Shown one piece after another: positions 24,699-33,550 of a stretch of DNA of 42,569 nucleotides. The stretch spans positions 1 to 42,569 of the forward strand of contig CAJOHI010000002.1 of assembly GCA_905234365.1 (NCBI GenBank). Reading direction: 5' to 3'. This DNA is from an uncultured Selenomonadaceae bacterium. Its GTDB lineage: Bacteria > Bacillota > Negativicutes > Selenomonadales > Selenomonadaceae. The position numbers were made by a program, and so were the translations under genes. The first letter of the stretch is position 1. Each line of letters starts with the position of its first letter. Below the pieces are notes generated by a model. It saw only the letters and a list, made by a program, of their open reading frames with translations, ran no database searches and was not told the DNA's origin.

Positions 24699-27482
24699 TT
24701 AGTCGTCTGTAACCTGTTCCAACAATTCTTTTACTTGCTCCCAATCTAGTTTTTCTGCCGCTTCTTTGATTTGCTTATAATATTCCGCTGACTTATCCGG
24801 CAGACGATATTCGTCAAGAGATTTAAATACGAACAGCAGCGAATCATAATCGAATGAAGCGGCAATATCTTTCATCGCTCCAAATGCCTCGTCAAGTTCC
24901 AATTTATCAATCAGCGGTTTATCAGAATCATCATCTTCAGTTTTGATAAGCGGCTTTAATTTTTTGGCATATGAAAGATAAAGTTTCATCAATGGTCTGT
25001 GATCGCGCTTAATTTCATTTATATAATTTGAATTTCCTGCGTCTTCCAGCCTTTTTGCTCTTTCGGAAAGTTCCTCAGCGCCGATAACTTTTGCGGTTGA
25101 CTTCAGCGCATGAACTTTAGTCGTATAATTTTTCCAATCTTCGTTGTCAAAATAATCTTCAATTTCTTTCGAGGTAGTGGAAATAGAATTTGCAAAGACA
25201 TTTAAAACATCAACATAAGCCTCATCGCTTCCACAATGCTCAATGCCTGCTTTTACATTTAAGCCTTTAACATTAAGCAACCATTCCGGTAAAGTCATTG
25301 TATCATCAGCTCCAACATTTTGAATTGTTTCTTTCATGTCAATGATTTTTTCTGGCGGCAGATATTTCATGATTAAAGTTTCAAGGTGTTCAAAATTTAT
25401 TGGTTTTGTCAAATAGTCCTTGAAACCGGCGGCAATATATTTTTCACGAGCACCGCTGATTGCATTTGCTGTCAACGATATAACTGGCGTATCTTCGTTG
25501 AGATTGTCAGTCATTTTTTTCATTTCTTTTAAGGTCTCAATACCATTCATTCCCGGCATCATGTGATCCAGGAAAATTATATCGTACTTATTTTTTTTGA
25601 CCATTTTCAGACATTCCTGACCACTCAGCGCTGTATCAATTTGGATTTTCGTTTGCTTGAGCAGTCCTTTAACTACAGTCAAATTCATTAAAGTATCATC
25701 GACAATTAAAATTTTTGCATTAGGCGCTGTGAATAATTCTTTATAATCTTTGTGTCTCAAAAGCGACTTTTTATATCTCTTTTCAAAATCGCCAATCGGC
25801 TCAGGATTCATAACGCGCTGAACAACTTGGAAGCTGAAATTTGAACCTTGACCGTATACGCTACTAACGGTTAATTCAGCACCCATCATTGACAAAAGTT
25901 TATTGGTTATATTCATGCCAAGTCCTGTACCTTCAATCGTTCTGTTGCGTTCTTCTTCGATACGCTCAAACGCATTAAACAATTTTTTAAGGTCTTCTTT
26001 TTTGATTCCAATACCTGTATCAATAACGCTAACGCAAAGATAAATATTTTTCTCATCAATAGGAATATAATTAACCGTCAAGGTTACACTGCCTTTTTCG
26101 GTATATTTAATCGCATTAGTCAAAAGATTGGTTATGATTTGCTTAATCCGAATTTCATCTCCAAAAAGCGCACTCGGAATATTTTTATTTGTCTCGATAT
26201 TAAGTTTAAGTCCTTTATTTTCAGCTCGCTTTTTTGTCATGTTTATTAAATCATTCAACAGCGAACTAAGTTGATATTCAACCGGAATGATTTCCATTTT
26301 GCCGGCTTCTATCTTTGAAAAGTCTAAAATATCATTAATAATTTCAAGTAAACTTGTCGCTGCGTGCTTTAAATTTTGAGCATACTCAAATGTTGCAGTT
26401 TCATTCGTTTCGCGCAATATCATTTCGTCCATGCCTATAATCGCATTAATTGGCGTTCGGATTTCATGCGACATATTTGATAAAAAATCACTTTTAGCTT
26501 GATTTGCCGAATCCGCTAAAACTTTTTCATGCTCAAAATATTTTGCTTCTCGTGTCTTCATGTGATAACAGACACCAGTAAATGTTAAAACCAAAATAAT
26601 AACGAACATCAATTTCATTATCGTGTAAATATGATCTACGCCAACAACTACGTCATCCCATTCAACATAGCCTGATAGCACGATATGATTTTCTTCGGAG
26701 ATGAATGTACAAAAGAAGAAGAAAGCATCTATGCCATTATCAGCAAAAAAGGTGTTTGACTTTCCACTAACAAGAGTAGATTTTGACATTATATCCCATG
26801 TTTCGTCAAAATTCTCTAAATTATTTACGTCGTCTTTATCGTAATTTGCATATCGGATTTCGTCATATTGCGGATAATCCTCACCGGTAAGTTCAGGATA
26901 CCAACCTTCGGATAAAAATGTCCAGTTATCATATTTTTTGGCGAGAATCAAAGTAGCCTTGCCGTTGTAACTCATCACTTTGTAAAAATTTTGTACTGCT
27001 TCATCGCTGAATAATTCATAAAATATACAAGTTTGACCTTCATAATCAAATGGCACAGCAAATAAAAGACCTTTGCCTTGCTCATAATCTATGGCTTGTT
27101 TTTTCTCCTCAAATGCCCTATGCCAGACAGATTGAAACATATCATCAGGCAGAGATTCGCCTGCTATTGTTGAGTTGTCTTCGCGTAAAATACCTTTGCT
27201 TCTGCCGGTTTTTGTACCTATTGTCGCTATGTCCAACAACTCATCTGCAGAAAGTTTATTTTGCTGCAAAAGTTCTGCACGTGTTTGAAGTTCGTCTAAT
27301 TTGTGTTGGAAACGTTCTCTCAGTGAATATGCTATACTTTGACTTTGTTGTGCAATGGATTCTTGCAATGATTCTATTAACATTGTATCCATTTTACAAT
27401 AGCCGAAGTAACCTATTATTGATAGGATTGTCGCCAAAGTAATGAATTCCGCAGTAGCACGTGCAAAAAATTTATTTGCCAT
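24699..27482 (-). CDS. Hybrid sensor histidine kinase with receiver and HPt domains
   Basis: This 927-residue membrane kinase contains a full phosphorelay. A transmembrane helix lies at about 10-30, followed by an extracytoplasmic sensor of about 260 residues (Cache-like by position) and a second helix near 295-315. Then come a HisKA domain with the phospho-His at about 339 in NMSHEIRTPINA, an ATPase domain with NLLTNAIKYTEKG, DTGIGI and GTGLGM, a receiver with the phospho-Asp at about 639 in FLDHMMPGMNG, and an HPt domain with His at about 791 in VHALKSTAKVIGA. No response regulator gene is adjacent. The frame opens at GTG 27491; ATG 27482 behind ACGGGGTG is preferred. The ligand is unknown. 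Confidence 0.92.
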   Translation of the reverse strand: MANKFFARATAEFITLATILSIIGYFGYCKMDTMLIESLQESIAQQSQSIAYSLRERFQHKLDELQTRAELLQQNKLSADELLDIATIGTKTGRSKGILREDNSTIAGESLPDDMFQSVWHRAFEEKKQAIDYEQGKGLLFAVPFDYEGQTCIFYELFSDEAVQNFYKVMSYNGKATLILAKKYDNWTFLSEGWYPELTGEDYPQYDEIRYANYDKDDVNNLENFDETWDIMSKSTLVSGKSNTFFADNGIDAFFFFCTFISEENHIVLSGYVEWDDVVVGVDHIYTIMKLMFVIILVLTFTGVCYHMKTREAKYFEHEKVLADSANQAKSDFLSNMSHEIRTPINAIIGMDEMILRETNETATFEYAQNLKHAATSLLEIINDILDFSKIEAGKMEIIPVEYQLSSLLNDLINMTKKRAENKGLKLNIETNKNIPSALFGDEIRIKQIITNLLTNAIKYTEKGSVTLTVNYIPIDEKNIYLCVSVIDTGIGIKKEDLKKLFNAFERIEEERNRTIEGTGLGMNITNKLLSMMGAELTVSSVYGQGSNFSFQVVQRVMNPEPIGDFEKRYKKSLLRHKDYKELFTAPNAKILIVDDTLMNLTVVKGLLKQTKIQIDTALSGQECLKMVKKNKYDIIFLDHMMPGMNGIETLKEMKKMTDNLNEDTPVISLTANAISGAREKYIAAGFKDYLTKPINFEHLETLIMKYLPPEKIIDMKETIQNVGADDTMTLPEWLLNVKGLNVKAGIEHCGSDEAYVDVLNVFANSISTTSKEIEDYFDNEDWKNYTTKVHALKSTAKVIGAEELSERAKRLEDAGNSNYINEIKRDHRPLMKLYLSYAKKLKPLIKTEDDDSDKPLIDKLELDEAFGAMKDIAASFDYDSLLFVFKSLDEYRLPDKSAEYYKQIKEAAEKLDWEQVKELLEQVTDD

Positions 27483-27577
27483 TTGTTTCACCCCGTTTAA
27501 CTTTAGTCTAGGAAGGTTTAGATTATCCTACAGAGATTATCGCATTGATTTAAAAAAAGTGCAAGCAATGTTTTTAC

Positions 27578-27617
27578 AAAAAAAAGAAGCCTTGAGCTAC
27601 GAACATGAGTTCAAGGC
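27578..27617 (-). terminator. Terminator of the SGNH hydrolase gene
   Basis: On the minus strand GCCTTGA pairs with TCAAGGC (arms 27589-27595 and 27611-27617), followed by a run of eight T (27578-27585 on + as A). It lies about 60 bases after the hydrolase stop and upstream of the sensor kinase start at 27482, so it separates the two transcripts. Confidence 0.75.
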
Positions 27618-27678
27618 AACAGCAGAGGAGCGAGTCGATATAAAATAAAAATATCTTGGCGACAAGCGCTTCTGCATT

Positions 27679-29298
27679 TCATTTCGTAAATAAATCTTTA
27701 TGCTGATTGATAATTTCCGCCATCATCATCTTGCCTTTAATATCCGGATGAAGACCGTCAACACTTAATCTGTCGTCCAATTTTGTATTGAAAATATCGT
27801 AAAAGTAAGGCTCTAAGTCAATATAATATTGTTGGTGTCGAATAAATTCATTAATCATGTTGAGTTTTTCATGCCAATTCGGATCGGTATCCGTGTGGAA
27901 AGCATTTTTAATATTTACCGGATTGATTGGCATAAGTGTCAAAAATATTGGTCGAATGTTGTTTATCCTGCATTTGTGAGCAATTTCGCCAAGATCGCTG
28001 ATAACTGCGTTTGCATCAATATTTGTCGCTCTAAGACTGTTCGTACCGGTGAGAATAATCAAATTTTTTGGTCTATAGTGCAAAACATCTGTATCAAAAC
28101 GCTCTAAAGTGGTATGCGAAGTATCGCCGCTGCGTGAAAGATTTACAGCCAAAAAGTCAAGATACGTCAAATAACTGTACTCCAACGCATAAGGTGAATA
28201 GGAAACTGCACCGCCGCCATGAGAAATGCTGTCACCGAAAACCGCAACATCAACGCCGTCTTCATAAGCGTCGACAGTAAATCTTGAAGAATTGGACCAA
28301 GTGCCTATTGGATCGCCTTTGTCGTCAAGTGCTCTGACTCGCCAATAATAATCGCCAGCAAAAGGTCTGCCGTATTCATCGTAGCAACTTGCAGTATCTA
28401 ATGTCGTCTGTCGCCATAAACTGTCTGATGACGGCTGTGTATTATTTTCAATCGGCGGCTTGTGATCGAGTAATTCTACTTCATATTTTGCCGCCTTTGC
28501 ATTTAGCGGTATCCAATCATAAACTGGATATAACGGCTCGCGGAAATTCGGCATTTGGTCAAAATCATTTATCAACGGACAATTTGGCATTGGTTTGGTC
28601 ACATCAATTATAATCGGCTCTGCCTTGCAAAATTCGCCAATCGGTTCGTGATGAAATCCCATTGCTCGTGCTCGCCAATAAATTGAAATTTGGTTTTGAT
28701 ATGGTCGCAAATCTGCCTGCCAACCGTTTGTAAAAACTTTTTGAGTACTTGCCAAATGAAACATCTTTGAAAGTGAAATTCCGCCTTCAATTTCCGGTGG
28801 TGCTGACAATAATTCCACTTCATAACAAACAGCTTCCGGTACGCTGTGCCACACTAAAAAAGGCATAAGACTTGCCGGATTATCAATCGTGTAATGATAT
28901 ATTGGAACAGGTTTTGCTGGTTCAGGATAATTTGGATTTGCAACCACCGCCGGTGATTCGTAAATTTTGCCGGTTATTCCATAAGCGCTGATTAAATAAT
29001 ACATTGGAATTGCACCGGTTGGCACGATATAAGAATTTTCTTCAGCAGCTTCTTCAATGAATTTGTGATACTCCGGCGTATTCGGTATAACTCCTGTTGA
29101 GCGTGAAACCGTCTCAACTTTGTATTTGCAAGGATAAAATAGCGGCTTCCAATTTAAAATCAATTTGTTATCTTCAACTTTAAATGAAGTTTCTAACCTT
29201 TCGTCATTGAGCAGCAATACGTCAGTTACTTCAGCTATATAAATGATTAACAGCGTGAAAAATGCAATTACAGGCGTAAATATTAAAATATTCTTCAT
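27679..29298 (-). CDS. Membrane-anchored or secreted SGNH/GDSL hydrolase with fibronectin-like domains
   Basis: This 539-residue protein begins with a hydrophobic segment (about 4-25), a signal anchor or signal peptide. Residues of about 40-345 contain three beta-sandwich-like repeats with fibronectin type III character (CYEVELL and YWRARAMG; KYEVELLDHKPP and YYWRVRALDDKGD). The C-terminal 190 residues are an SGNH hydrolase: Ser in FGDSISHG (about 355), Gly in LSRSGDTS, Asn in LTGTNSL and the Asp/His pair in DGLHPD (about 515). It probably deacetylates or de-esterifies a cell-surface polymer. The frame is open to 29403, but ATG 29298 follows CGGAG and starts the signal segment. Confidence 0.88.
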   Translation of the reverse strand: MKNILIFTPVIAFFTLLIIYIAEVTDVLLLNDERLETSFKVEDNKLILNWKPLFYPCKYKVETVSRSTGVIPNTPEYHKFIEEAAEENSYIVPTGAIPMYYLISAYGITGKIYESPAVVANPNYPEPAKPVPIYHYTIDNPASLMPFLVWHSVPEAVCYEVELLSAPPEIEGGISLSKMFHLASTQKVFTNGWQADLRPYQNQISIYWRARAMGFHHEPIGEFCKAEPIIIDVTKPMPNCPLINDFDQMPNFREPLYPVYDWIPLNAKAAKYEVELLDHKPPIENNTQPSSDSLWRQTTLDTASCYDEYGRPFAGDYYWRVRALDDKGDPIGTWSNSSRFTVDAYEDGVDVAVFGDSISHGGGAVSYSPYALEYSYLTYLDFLAVNLSRSGDTSHTTLERFDTDVLHYRPKNLIILTGTNSLRATNIDANAVISDLGEIAHKCRINNIRPIFLTLMPINPVNIKNAFHTDTDPNWHEKLNMINEFIRHQQYYIDLEPYFYDIFNTKLDDRLSVDGLHPDIKGKMMMAEIINQHKDLFTK

Positions 29299-29406
29299 TG
29301 TAAATTCTCCGAATAGATTGTAAATTTTGTGTATAATTGTAGCAATTTGAATTTTGATAGTCAAGAATAGTTTTAAACGCCTATTAAAAATGTTTTTATA
29401 CAAACG

Positions 29407-29436
29407 AAAAAAGACTGCTTTTCAACAGTCCTTTTA
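29407..29436 (-). terminator. Terminator after tRNA-Glu
   Basis: Minus strand AAGGACTG pairs with CAGTCTTT (8 bp, one G-U) and T residues follow. It lies 12 bases beyond the tRNA-Glu 3' end. Confidence 0.75.
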
Positions 29437-29447
29437 ACTTTCAAAAA

Positions 29448-29522
29448 TGGTGACGCCAGCGGGATTTGAACCCACGAACCCGCCGTGAAAGGGCGGTGTC
29501 TTAACCACTTGACGATGGCGCC
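29448..29522 (-). tRNA. tRNA-Glu (anticodon TTC)
   Basis: A 75-base cloverleaf with the CCA end encoded. The acceptor arms GGCGCCA/TGGCGTC pair with one G-U, the anticodon stem CCGCC/GGCGG encloses CTTTCAC, giving TTC, and the T-arm has GGGTTCAAATCC. It has its own promoter upstream and a terminator downstream. Confidence 0.95.
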
Positions 29523-29550
29523 ATATGAAGTGCTCGCCTCAACAAAAAGA

Positions 29551-29579
29551 AGTATACCACAAAAAAAATAATAATGCAA
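29551..29579 (-). promoter_or_regulatory. Promoter of tRNA-Glu
   Basis: Minus strand TTGCAT (29574-29579) and TATACT (29551-29556) are 17 bases apart. The tRNA starts 28 bases downstream of the -10 box. It diverges from the rpmH promoter. Confidence 0.7.
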
Positions 29580-29661
29580 GAGAATTTTTAAATTTTTTTA
29601 TTTTTTTATTTGACGAATTGCAATATCAAATCGGACATTTAACGAAATCTAAACAAAAACC

Positions 29662-29690
29662 TTGACACAAAAGGATAGCTAGACTATAAT
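29662..29690 (+). promoter_or_regulatory. Promoter of the rpmH operon
   Basis: Perfect TTGACA (29662-29667) and TATAAT (29685-29690) with a 17-base spacer. rpmH starts 51 bases downstream. Confidence 0.9.
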
Positions 29691-29741
29691 TAGCAGGTAA
29701 TTTTTTAAAAGTAAGCTAAAAACTTGGAGGTGTAATAATAT

Positions 29742-29876
29742 ATGAAAAGAACATTTCAGCCAAACAACCATTGGCGCAAAAAAACACATGGTTTTCGTGA
29801 ACGCATGAAGACCAAAGGCGGACGCCTGGTAATAAAAAGACGCAGACAACGCGGCAGAAAGAAACTTACTGCCTAA
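29742..29876 (+). CDS. rpmH: 50S ribosomal protein L34
   Basis: A 44-residue, strongly basic protein, [17 protein letters not shown] at the start and GRKKLTA at the end, the hallmark of L34. The [11 protein letters not shown] version instead of NNRRRAKKHGF is what I would expect in Negativicutes. ATG 29742 follows a strong GGAGGTG. It heads the rpmH-rnpA-yidD-yidC-jag-mnmE-mnmG block. dnaA, which usually lies divergently upstream, is not here. Confidence 0.96.
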   Translation: MKRTFQPNNHWRKKTHGFRERMKTKGGRLVIKRRRQRGRKKLTA

Positions 29877-29945
29877 AAAGAAGACAGGTCACAATCAATA
29901 TAGTGACCTTACCTTCTTTTGAAAAGTCGCAAAGAGGGTTGTAAT

Positions 29946-30296
29946 ATGTATGAGTTGCCTAAGAGCAAAATTTGTCGTAAAAAGGCAGAATTTAATCGCG
30001 TATATAATAAAGGGCGCTCATATGCAAATCAGGCGCTTGTAATGCAGGTTATGAAGACAGGACAGCGCAAAGTCGGTTTCGCCGTAGGCAAAAAAACAGG
30101 CAACGCAGTCGTCAGAAATCGAATCAAAAGAATGATGAGAGAATCTTATAGACTGCTACAACATGATATATGTGAAGATGTGTCTGTGATATTGATAGGT
30201 CGAAAACCGCTAGTAAAGGCAAAATGCAGCGTTGTAAAAAAAGCACTCAAAGAACTTTGCAATAAAGCAAAGATATTAAAACGAGGCGGCAAGTAA
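29946..30296 (+). CDS. rnpA: Ribonuclease P protein component
   Basis: This 116-residue basic protein helps RNase P RNA cleave tRNA 5' leaders. The signature [13 protein letters not shown], the RNR motif of the protein, lies in the middle, and [13 protein letters not shown] precedes it. The frame is open from ATG 29919, but ATG 29946 follows GAGGG and gives MYELPKSKI, a better N-terminus. Its stop codon shares one base with the yidD start (TAATG), so they are coupled. Confidence 0.94.
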   Translation: MYELPKSKICRKKAEFNRVYNKGRSYANQALVMQVMKTGQRKVGFAVGKKTGNAVVRNRIKRMMRESYRLLQHDICEDVSVILIGRKPLVKAKCSVVKKALKELCNKAKILKRGGK

Positions 30297-30505
30297 TGAA
30301 AACTTTATTAGTTACAGCTATAAAATTTTATCAAAAGTGGCTGTCACCGATGAAGCCGCCGGTTTGTCGTTTTATACCAAGTTGCTCAAATTATGCAATA
30401 ACGGCAATAGAGCGACATGGAGCGATGAAAGGCGGCATTTTGGCAATGAAAAGACTATTAAAGTGCCATCCGTTTCACGAAGGCGGCTATGATCCTGTAC
30501 CATAA
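30296..30505 (+). CDS. yidD: Membrane protein insertion efficiency factor YidD
   Basis: This 69-residue protein has the full family pattern [33 protein letters not shown] and [13 protein letters not shown]. YidD supports YidC-dependent insertion, probably at the inner face of the membrane. It overlaps rnpA by one base, and yidC follows 41 bases later. Confidence 0.95.
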   Translation: MKTLLVTAIKFYQKWLSPMKPPVCRFIPSCSNYAITAIERHGAMKGGILAMKRLLKCHPFHEGGYDPVP

Positions 30506-30546
30506 CTCATGATAAAATTGTACTTAAATCGTCAGGAAGTGATGTT

Positions 30547-31227
30547 TTGGAAGAAACAGGTTTCTTTGGAACAATATTCGCTCCTATAGAGAACCTTTTA
30601 CACTTCGCTATAGAACTACTTTATTCAATTACTGAAAAATTAGGCTTCGGCAGTTATGGACTAGCAATAATTTTTCTAACTATAATTATAAAAATCATAC
30701 TATATCCATTGACGGCAAAGCAAATTCAATCAATGAAAGCAATGCAAACGCTGCAGCCAAAGCTTAAAAAGCTGCAGGAAAAATATAAGGACAATCCACA
30801 GCTAATGCAGCAAAAACTTGCAACATTATATAAAGACGCAGGAGTAAATCCGCTTGCAGGTTGCTTGCCGATGTTAATTCAAATGCCAATATTAATGGGT
30901 ATGTACTATGCATTATTTAATTTTGACTATGGCGGAGCTGAACCGTCTTTTTTGTGGCTACCAAGCCTGTCACAGACAGATCCAATGTATATTTTGCCGG
31001 TGTTATCAGCATTGACGACGTTTTTGCAATCCAAAATGTCGATGATGGAAGGAACACCGCAAACAAAGGCAATAACAATTATAATGCCGTTATTCATAGG
31101 CTGGATTAGTCTTAACTTTCCAGCAGGATTAGTGCTTTATTGGGTCACAATGAACGTTGTACAAATAATACAACAATGGTGGCTATCGCGTAACGAAGAA
31201 ATAAATAATAATAAGGAGGCTGCTTAA
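30547..31227 (+). CDS. yidC: Membrane protein insertase YidC (short form)
   Basis: This 226-residue Oxa1-family insertase has the Gram-positive-like short architecture without the large periplasmic domain of proteobacterial YidC. Hydrophobic segments lie near 15-35, 38-56, 105-125, 142-160 and 180-205. The cytoplasmic hairpin KLKKLQEKYKDNPQLMQQK and the conserved GVNPLAGCLPMLIQMPI are clear. There is no N-terminal lipobox Cys. The start is TTG 30547 behind GGAAGTGATG; the ATG at 30542 is out of frame. jag starts on the very next base after its stop. Confidence 0.94.
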   Translation: MEETGFFGTIFAPIENLLHFAIELLYSITEKLGFGSYGLAIIFLTIIIKIILYPLTAKQIQSMKAMQTLQPKLKKLQEKYKDNPQLMQQKLATLYKDAGVNPLAGCLPMLIQMPILMGMYYALFNFDYGGAEPSFLWLPSLSQTDPMYILPVLSALTTFLQSKMSMMEGTPQTKAITIIMPLFIGWISLNFPAGLVLYWVTMNVVQIIQQWWLSRNEEINNNKEAA

Positions 31228-32004
31228 ATGACAAAAGTAATCGAAAAGTCCGCAAAAACTGTTGAAGACGCCTTAAAAGCAGCATTAGAAGAACTTGGCG
31301 TCGATGAAACTGAAGTTGACTATGAAATTGTTGAGGAAGCCTCAAGAGGTTTTTTAGGTATAATTGGAACTAAACCTGCCAAAATTCGAGTTACATTAAA
31401 AAAAGATAATGGCAGTCAAGCTGCTTCCAATGTTCAACCGGTCGTTAAACCTGTCAATATCGAAGAAAAAGAGGAAATATTAGACGATACCTCAAAAAAA
31501 GAAGATACAGTTAAAAAAGTTGAAAATATATCTGAAAATGTAGGTAAAGTTAGAATTGAGACGGCAAAAGGATTTTTACAAGACATATTTAGTAATATGA
31601 AATTAACTGTAAAAATTGAAACTATACCTATAGAAGAAGGATATATCCTCAATCTTTGCGGCGAAAATCTCGGCATATTGATAGGTAAGCACGGTCAAAC
31701 ATTGGACGCTTTGCAATACCTTGTAAATCTCGCAGCGAATCGCAATGAATCACAGCGTGTCAGATTTATAATCGATGTTGAAAATTACAGAAGCCGTCGT
31801 GCAGAAACACTGCAGAATTTGGCTAAGAATCTTGCAGACAGAGCAGTTAGAATGAATCAAGATGTTAGGCTTGAGCCTATGAATCGACATGAACGCAAAG
31901 TAATACATTCTTCTTTGCAAAATAACGATAAGGTCGAGACTCACAGTACAGGCGAGGAGCCACATCGCTATATAATCATATCGCCTAAAAAAACTGGAAA
32001 ATAA
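31228..32004 (+). CDS. jag: RNA-binding protein Jag (KhpB)
   Basis: This 258-residue protein has the Jag N-terminal domain (about 1-52, VIEKSAKTVEDALKAAL and SRGFLGIIGTKPAKI), a charged linker (about 60-110), a KH domain with LIGKHGQTLDALQYLVN and a C-terminal R3H domain with RRAETLQNLA and MNRHERKVIHSSL. KhpB proteins bind RNA with KhpA and influence cell division and shape in Gram-positive bacteria. Its Shine-Dalgarno AAGGAGG lies inside the end of yidC. Confidence 0.94.
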   Translation: MTKVIEKSAKTVEDALKAALEELGVDETEVDYEIVEEASRGFLGIIGTKPAKIRVTLKKDNGSQAASNVQPVVKPVNIEEKEEILDDTSKKEDTVKKVENISENVGKVRIETAKGFLQDIFSNMKLTVKIETIPIEEGYILNLCGENLGILIGKHGQTLDALQYLVNLAANRNESQRVRFIIDVENYRSRRAETLQNLAKNLADRAVRMNQDVRLEPMNRHERKVIHSSLQNNDKVETHSTGEEPHRYIIISPKKTGK

Positions 32005-32100
32005 AAGAGTAGAGTAAGCAGTTGCTAACTCATTGAGGTAACGGTGAAAGAGTTGTCTCGCTGACAAACGTCGGCCAGGTGACTCTTTTAATTTTGTGGA
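32004..32100 (+). ncRNA. Folded intergenic segment between jag and mnmE, candidate structured leader
   Basis: An outer stem AAAAGAGT (32002-32009 region) with ACTCTTTT (about 32082-32089) closes an interior with at least two hairpins: GTTGC/GTAAC (one G-T pair) and TTGTC/GACAA around TCGCT. T-rich sequence follows the outer arm, then the mnmE ribosome site. The multi-branched fold and the T-run suggest a regulatory leader or a terminator with a function. I compared it mentally with c-di-GMP, THF, TPP and preQ1 aptamers and found no match. Confidence 0.4.
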
Positions 32101-32112
32101 GGTGATTGGAAT

Positions 32113-33492
32113 ATGATTCAAATTCAAGGAGACACGATAAGTGCGATAGCAACGGCATTTGGCGAGGCAGGTATAGGAATAATCAGAATGAGCGGCAAGC
32201 AAGCGATTGATATTGCTGACAGAATTTTTAAAAGTGTCAACGGCAAGAAACTGACAGAAGTCAAGGATAGAAGCATAATATTAGGCAGGATTATGGATTC
32301 AAAAGGCGCCGTTATTGATGAAGTCGTTGTATTAATAATGCGTTCGCCCAAGTCCTACACTAAGGAAGATATCGTAGAAATCCAATGTCACGGTGGCTTA
32401 ATGGTTACTCAAAAAGTGTTGTCAAGGACGTTGGAAGAAGGAGCAAGGTTAGCTGAACGCGGCGAATTTACCAAACGAGCCTTTTTAAACGGACGATTGG
32501 ATTTGTCGCAAGCACAGGCAGTATTAGATATCATTCAAGCAAAGACCAACGAGGCATTAAAAACGGCAGAGGATAAATTATCCGGCAAAATGACAGGCGA
32601 AATTTACAAACTAAAACAGCAAATTTTAAAAATAATTGCACATATTGAAGCTATAATTGATTTTCCGGAAGATGATATCGAAAATCTTACATTGAACGAA
32701 ATAACAAATGAGGTAACAACGGCAATAGACGAAGTTAATGAATTATTGGATTTTGAAACTAAAAGCAAAATTTTAACCGCAGGTATAGAGGTAGCTATTA
32801 TAGGTAAACCTAATGTTGGCAAGTCCAGTTTGTTAAATTTGCTGTCTAAAAGTGAAAAAGCTATAGTTACAGATATACCAGGTACAACTCGCGACGTAAT
32901 AGAAGAATATATAAATATTCAAGGTGTACCTATAAAAATATTAGATACAGCAGGAATACATAAGTCTACTGATAAAATTGAAGAAATTGGCATAAAGAAA
33001 ACTAAGGAAAAAATTATGCAGGCAAATTTAGTACTTGCACTCTTTGACGGTTCACGCGAATTTGATAACGAAGATGAGACCATTATAAATCTCATAAAAA
33101 ATCACAATGTTATAGTTTTGCTTACAAAATGCGATTTGCCGACGAAAATAGATTCAAACAAAATTGAAATACATTTTCCGACTGAAAAAGCAATTTCAAT
33201 TTCAGTAAAGACTAAAGACGGCGTTGATATACTCCGGCAAAATATCACTGATAAAATCAAGAATATGAGCGGGGATTTGGCTTTTATTAGAAATGCACGC
33301 GAATTAGAAGCCTTGAGACATGTTAGGAAAAATCTGGAGGAAGCTAAGGATACAATAGCGTTGAACATCGGCGTAGATTTTATATCTATTGATTTGCGTT
33401 CAGCCTTACAAGAATTGAACACATTAACCGGCGAATCCGTCGACGAGGATATTATAAATGAAATATTTTCAAAGTTTTGTATAGGAAAATAG
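32113..33492 (+). CDS. mnmE: tRNA uridine-5-carboxymethylaminomethyl synthesis GTPase MnmE
   Basis: This 459-residue GTPase works with MnmG to modify U34 in the wobble position of certain tRNAs. The N-terminal folate-binding domain begins DTISAIATAFGEAGIGIIR. The central helical region has GEFTKRAFLNGRLDL, and the G domain, inserted near residue 215, has GKPNVGKSSLLN, PGTTRDV, DTAGIH and TKCDLP. The C-terminal FCIGK contains the catalytic Cys. ATG 32113 follows GGAGGTGATT. Confidence 0.96.
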   Translation: MIQIQGDTISAIATAFGEAGIGIIRMSGKQAIDIADRIFKSVNGKKLTEVKDRSIILGRIMDSKGAVIDEVVVLIMRSPKSYTKEDIVEIQCHGGLMVTQKVLSRTLEEGARLAERGEFTKRAFLNGRLDLSQAQAVLDIIQAKTNEALKTAEDKLSGKMTGEIYKLKQQILKIIAHIEAIIDFPEDDIENLTLNEITNEVTTAIDEVNELLDFETKSKILTAGIEVAIIGKPNVGKSSLLNLLSKSEKAIVTDIPGTTRDVIEEYINIQGVPIKILDTAGIHKSTDKIEEIGIKKTKEKIMQANLVLALFDGSREFDNEDETIINLIKNHNVIVLLTKCDLPTKIDSNKIEIHFPTEKAISISVKTKDGVDILRQNITDKIKNMSGDLAFIRNARELEALRHVRKNLEEAKDTIALNIGVDFISIDLRSALQELNTLTGESVDEDIINEIFSKFCIGK

Positions 33493-33550
33493 TGTAAAAA
33501 GTAAAATTATTTAAGTATAATTAAATAAACTGGAGGTTGTGCAAATTATA

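Noticed and set aside
27442-27648. A 68-residue + strand frame overlapping the sensor kinase start
   Set aside because: It has no ribosome site and no recognisable sequence, and it runs through the kinase leader and a clear minus-strand terminator.
32004-32100. c-di-GMP or other known riboswitch between jag and mnmE
   Set aside because: The aptamer cores I know (for example GGUUACC-type or GCUGAGA boxes) are absent, so I only call it a candidate structured segment.
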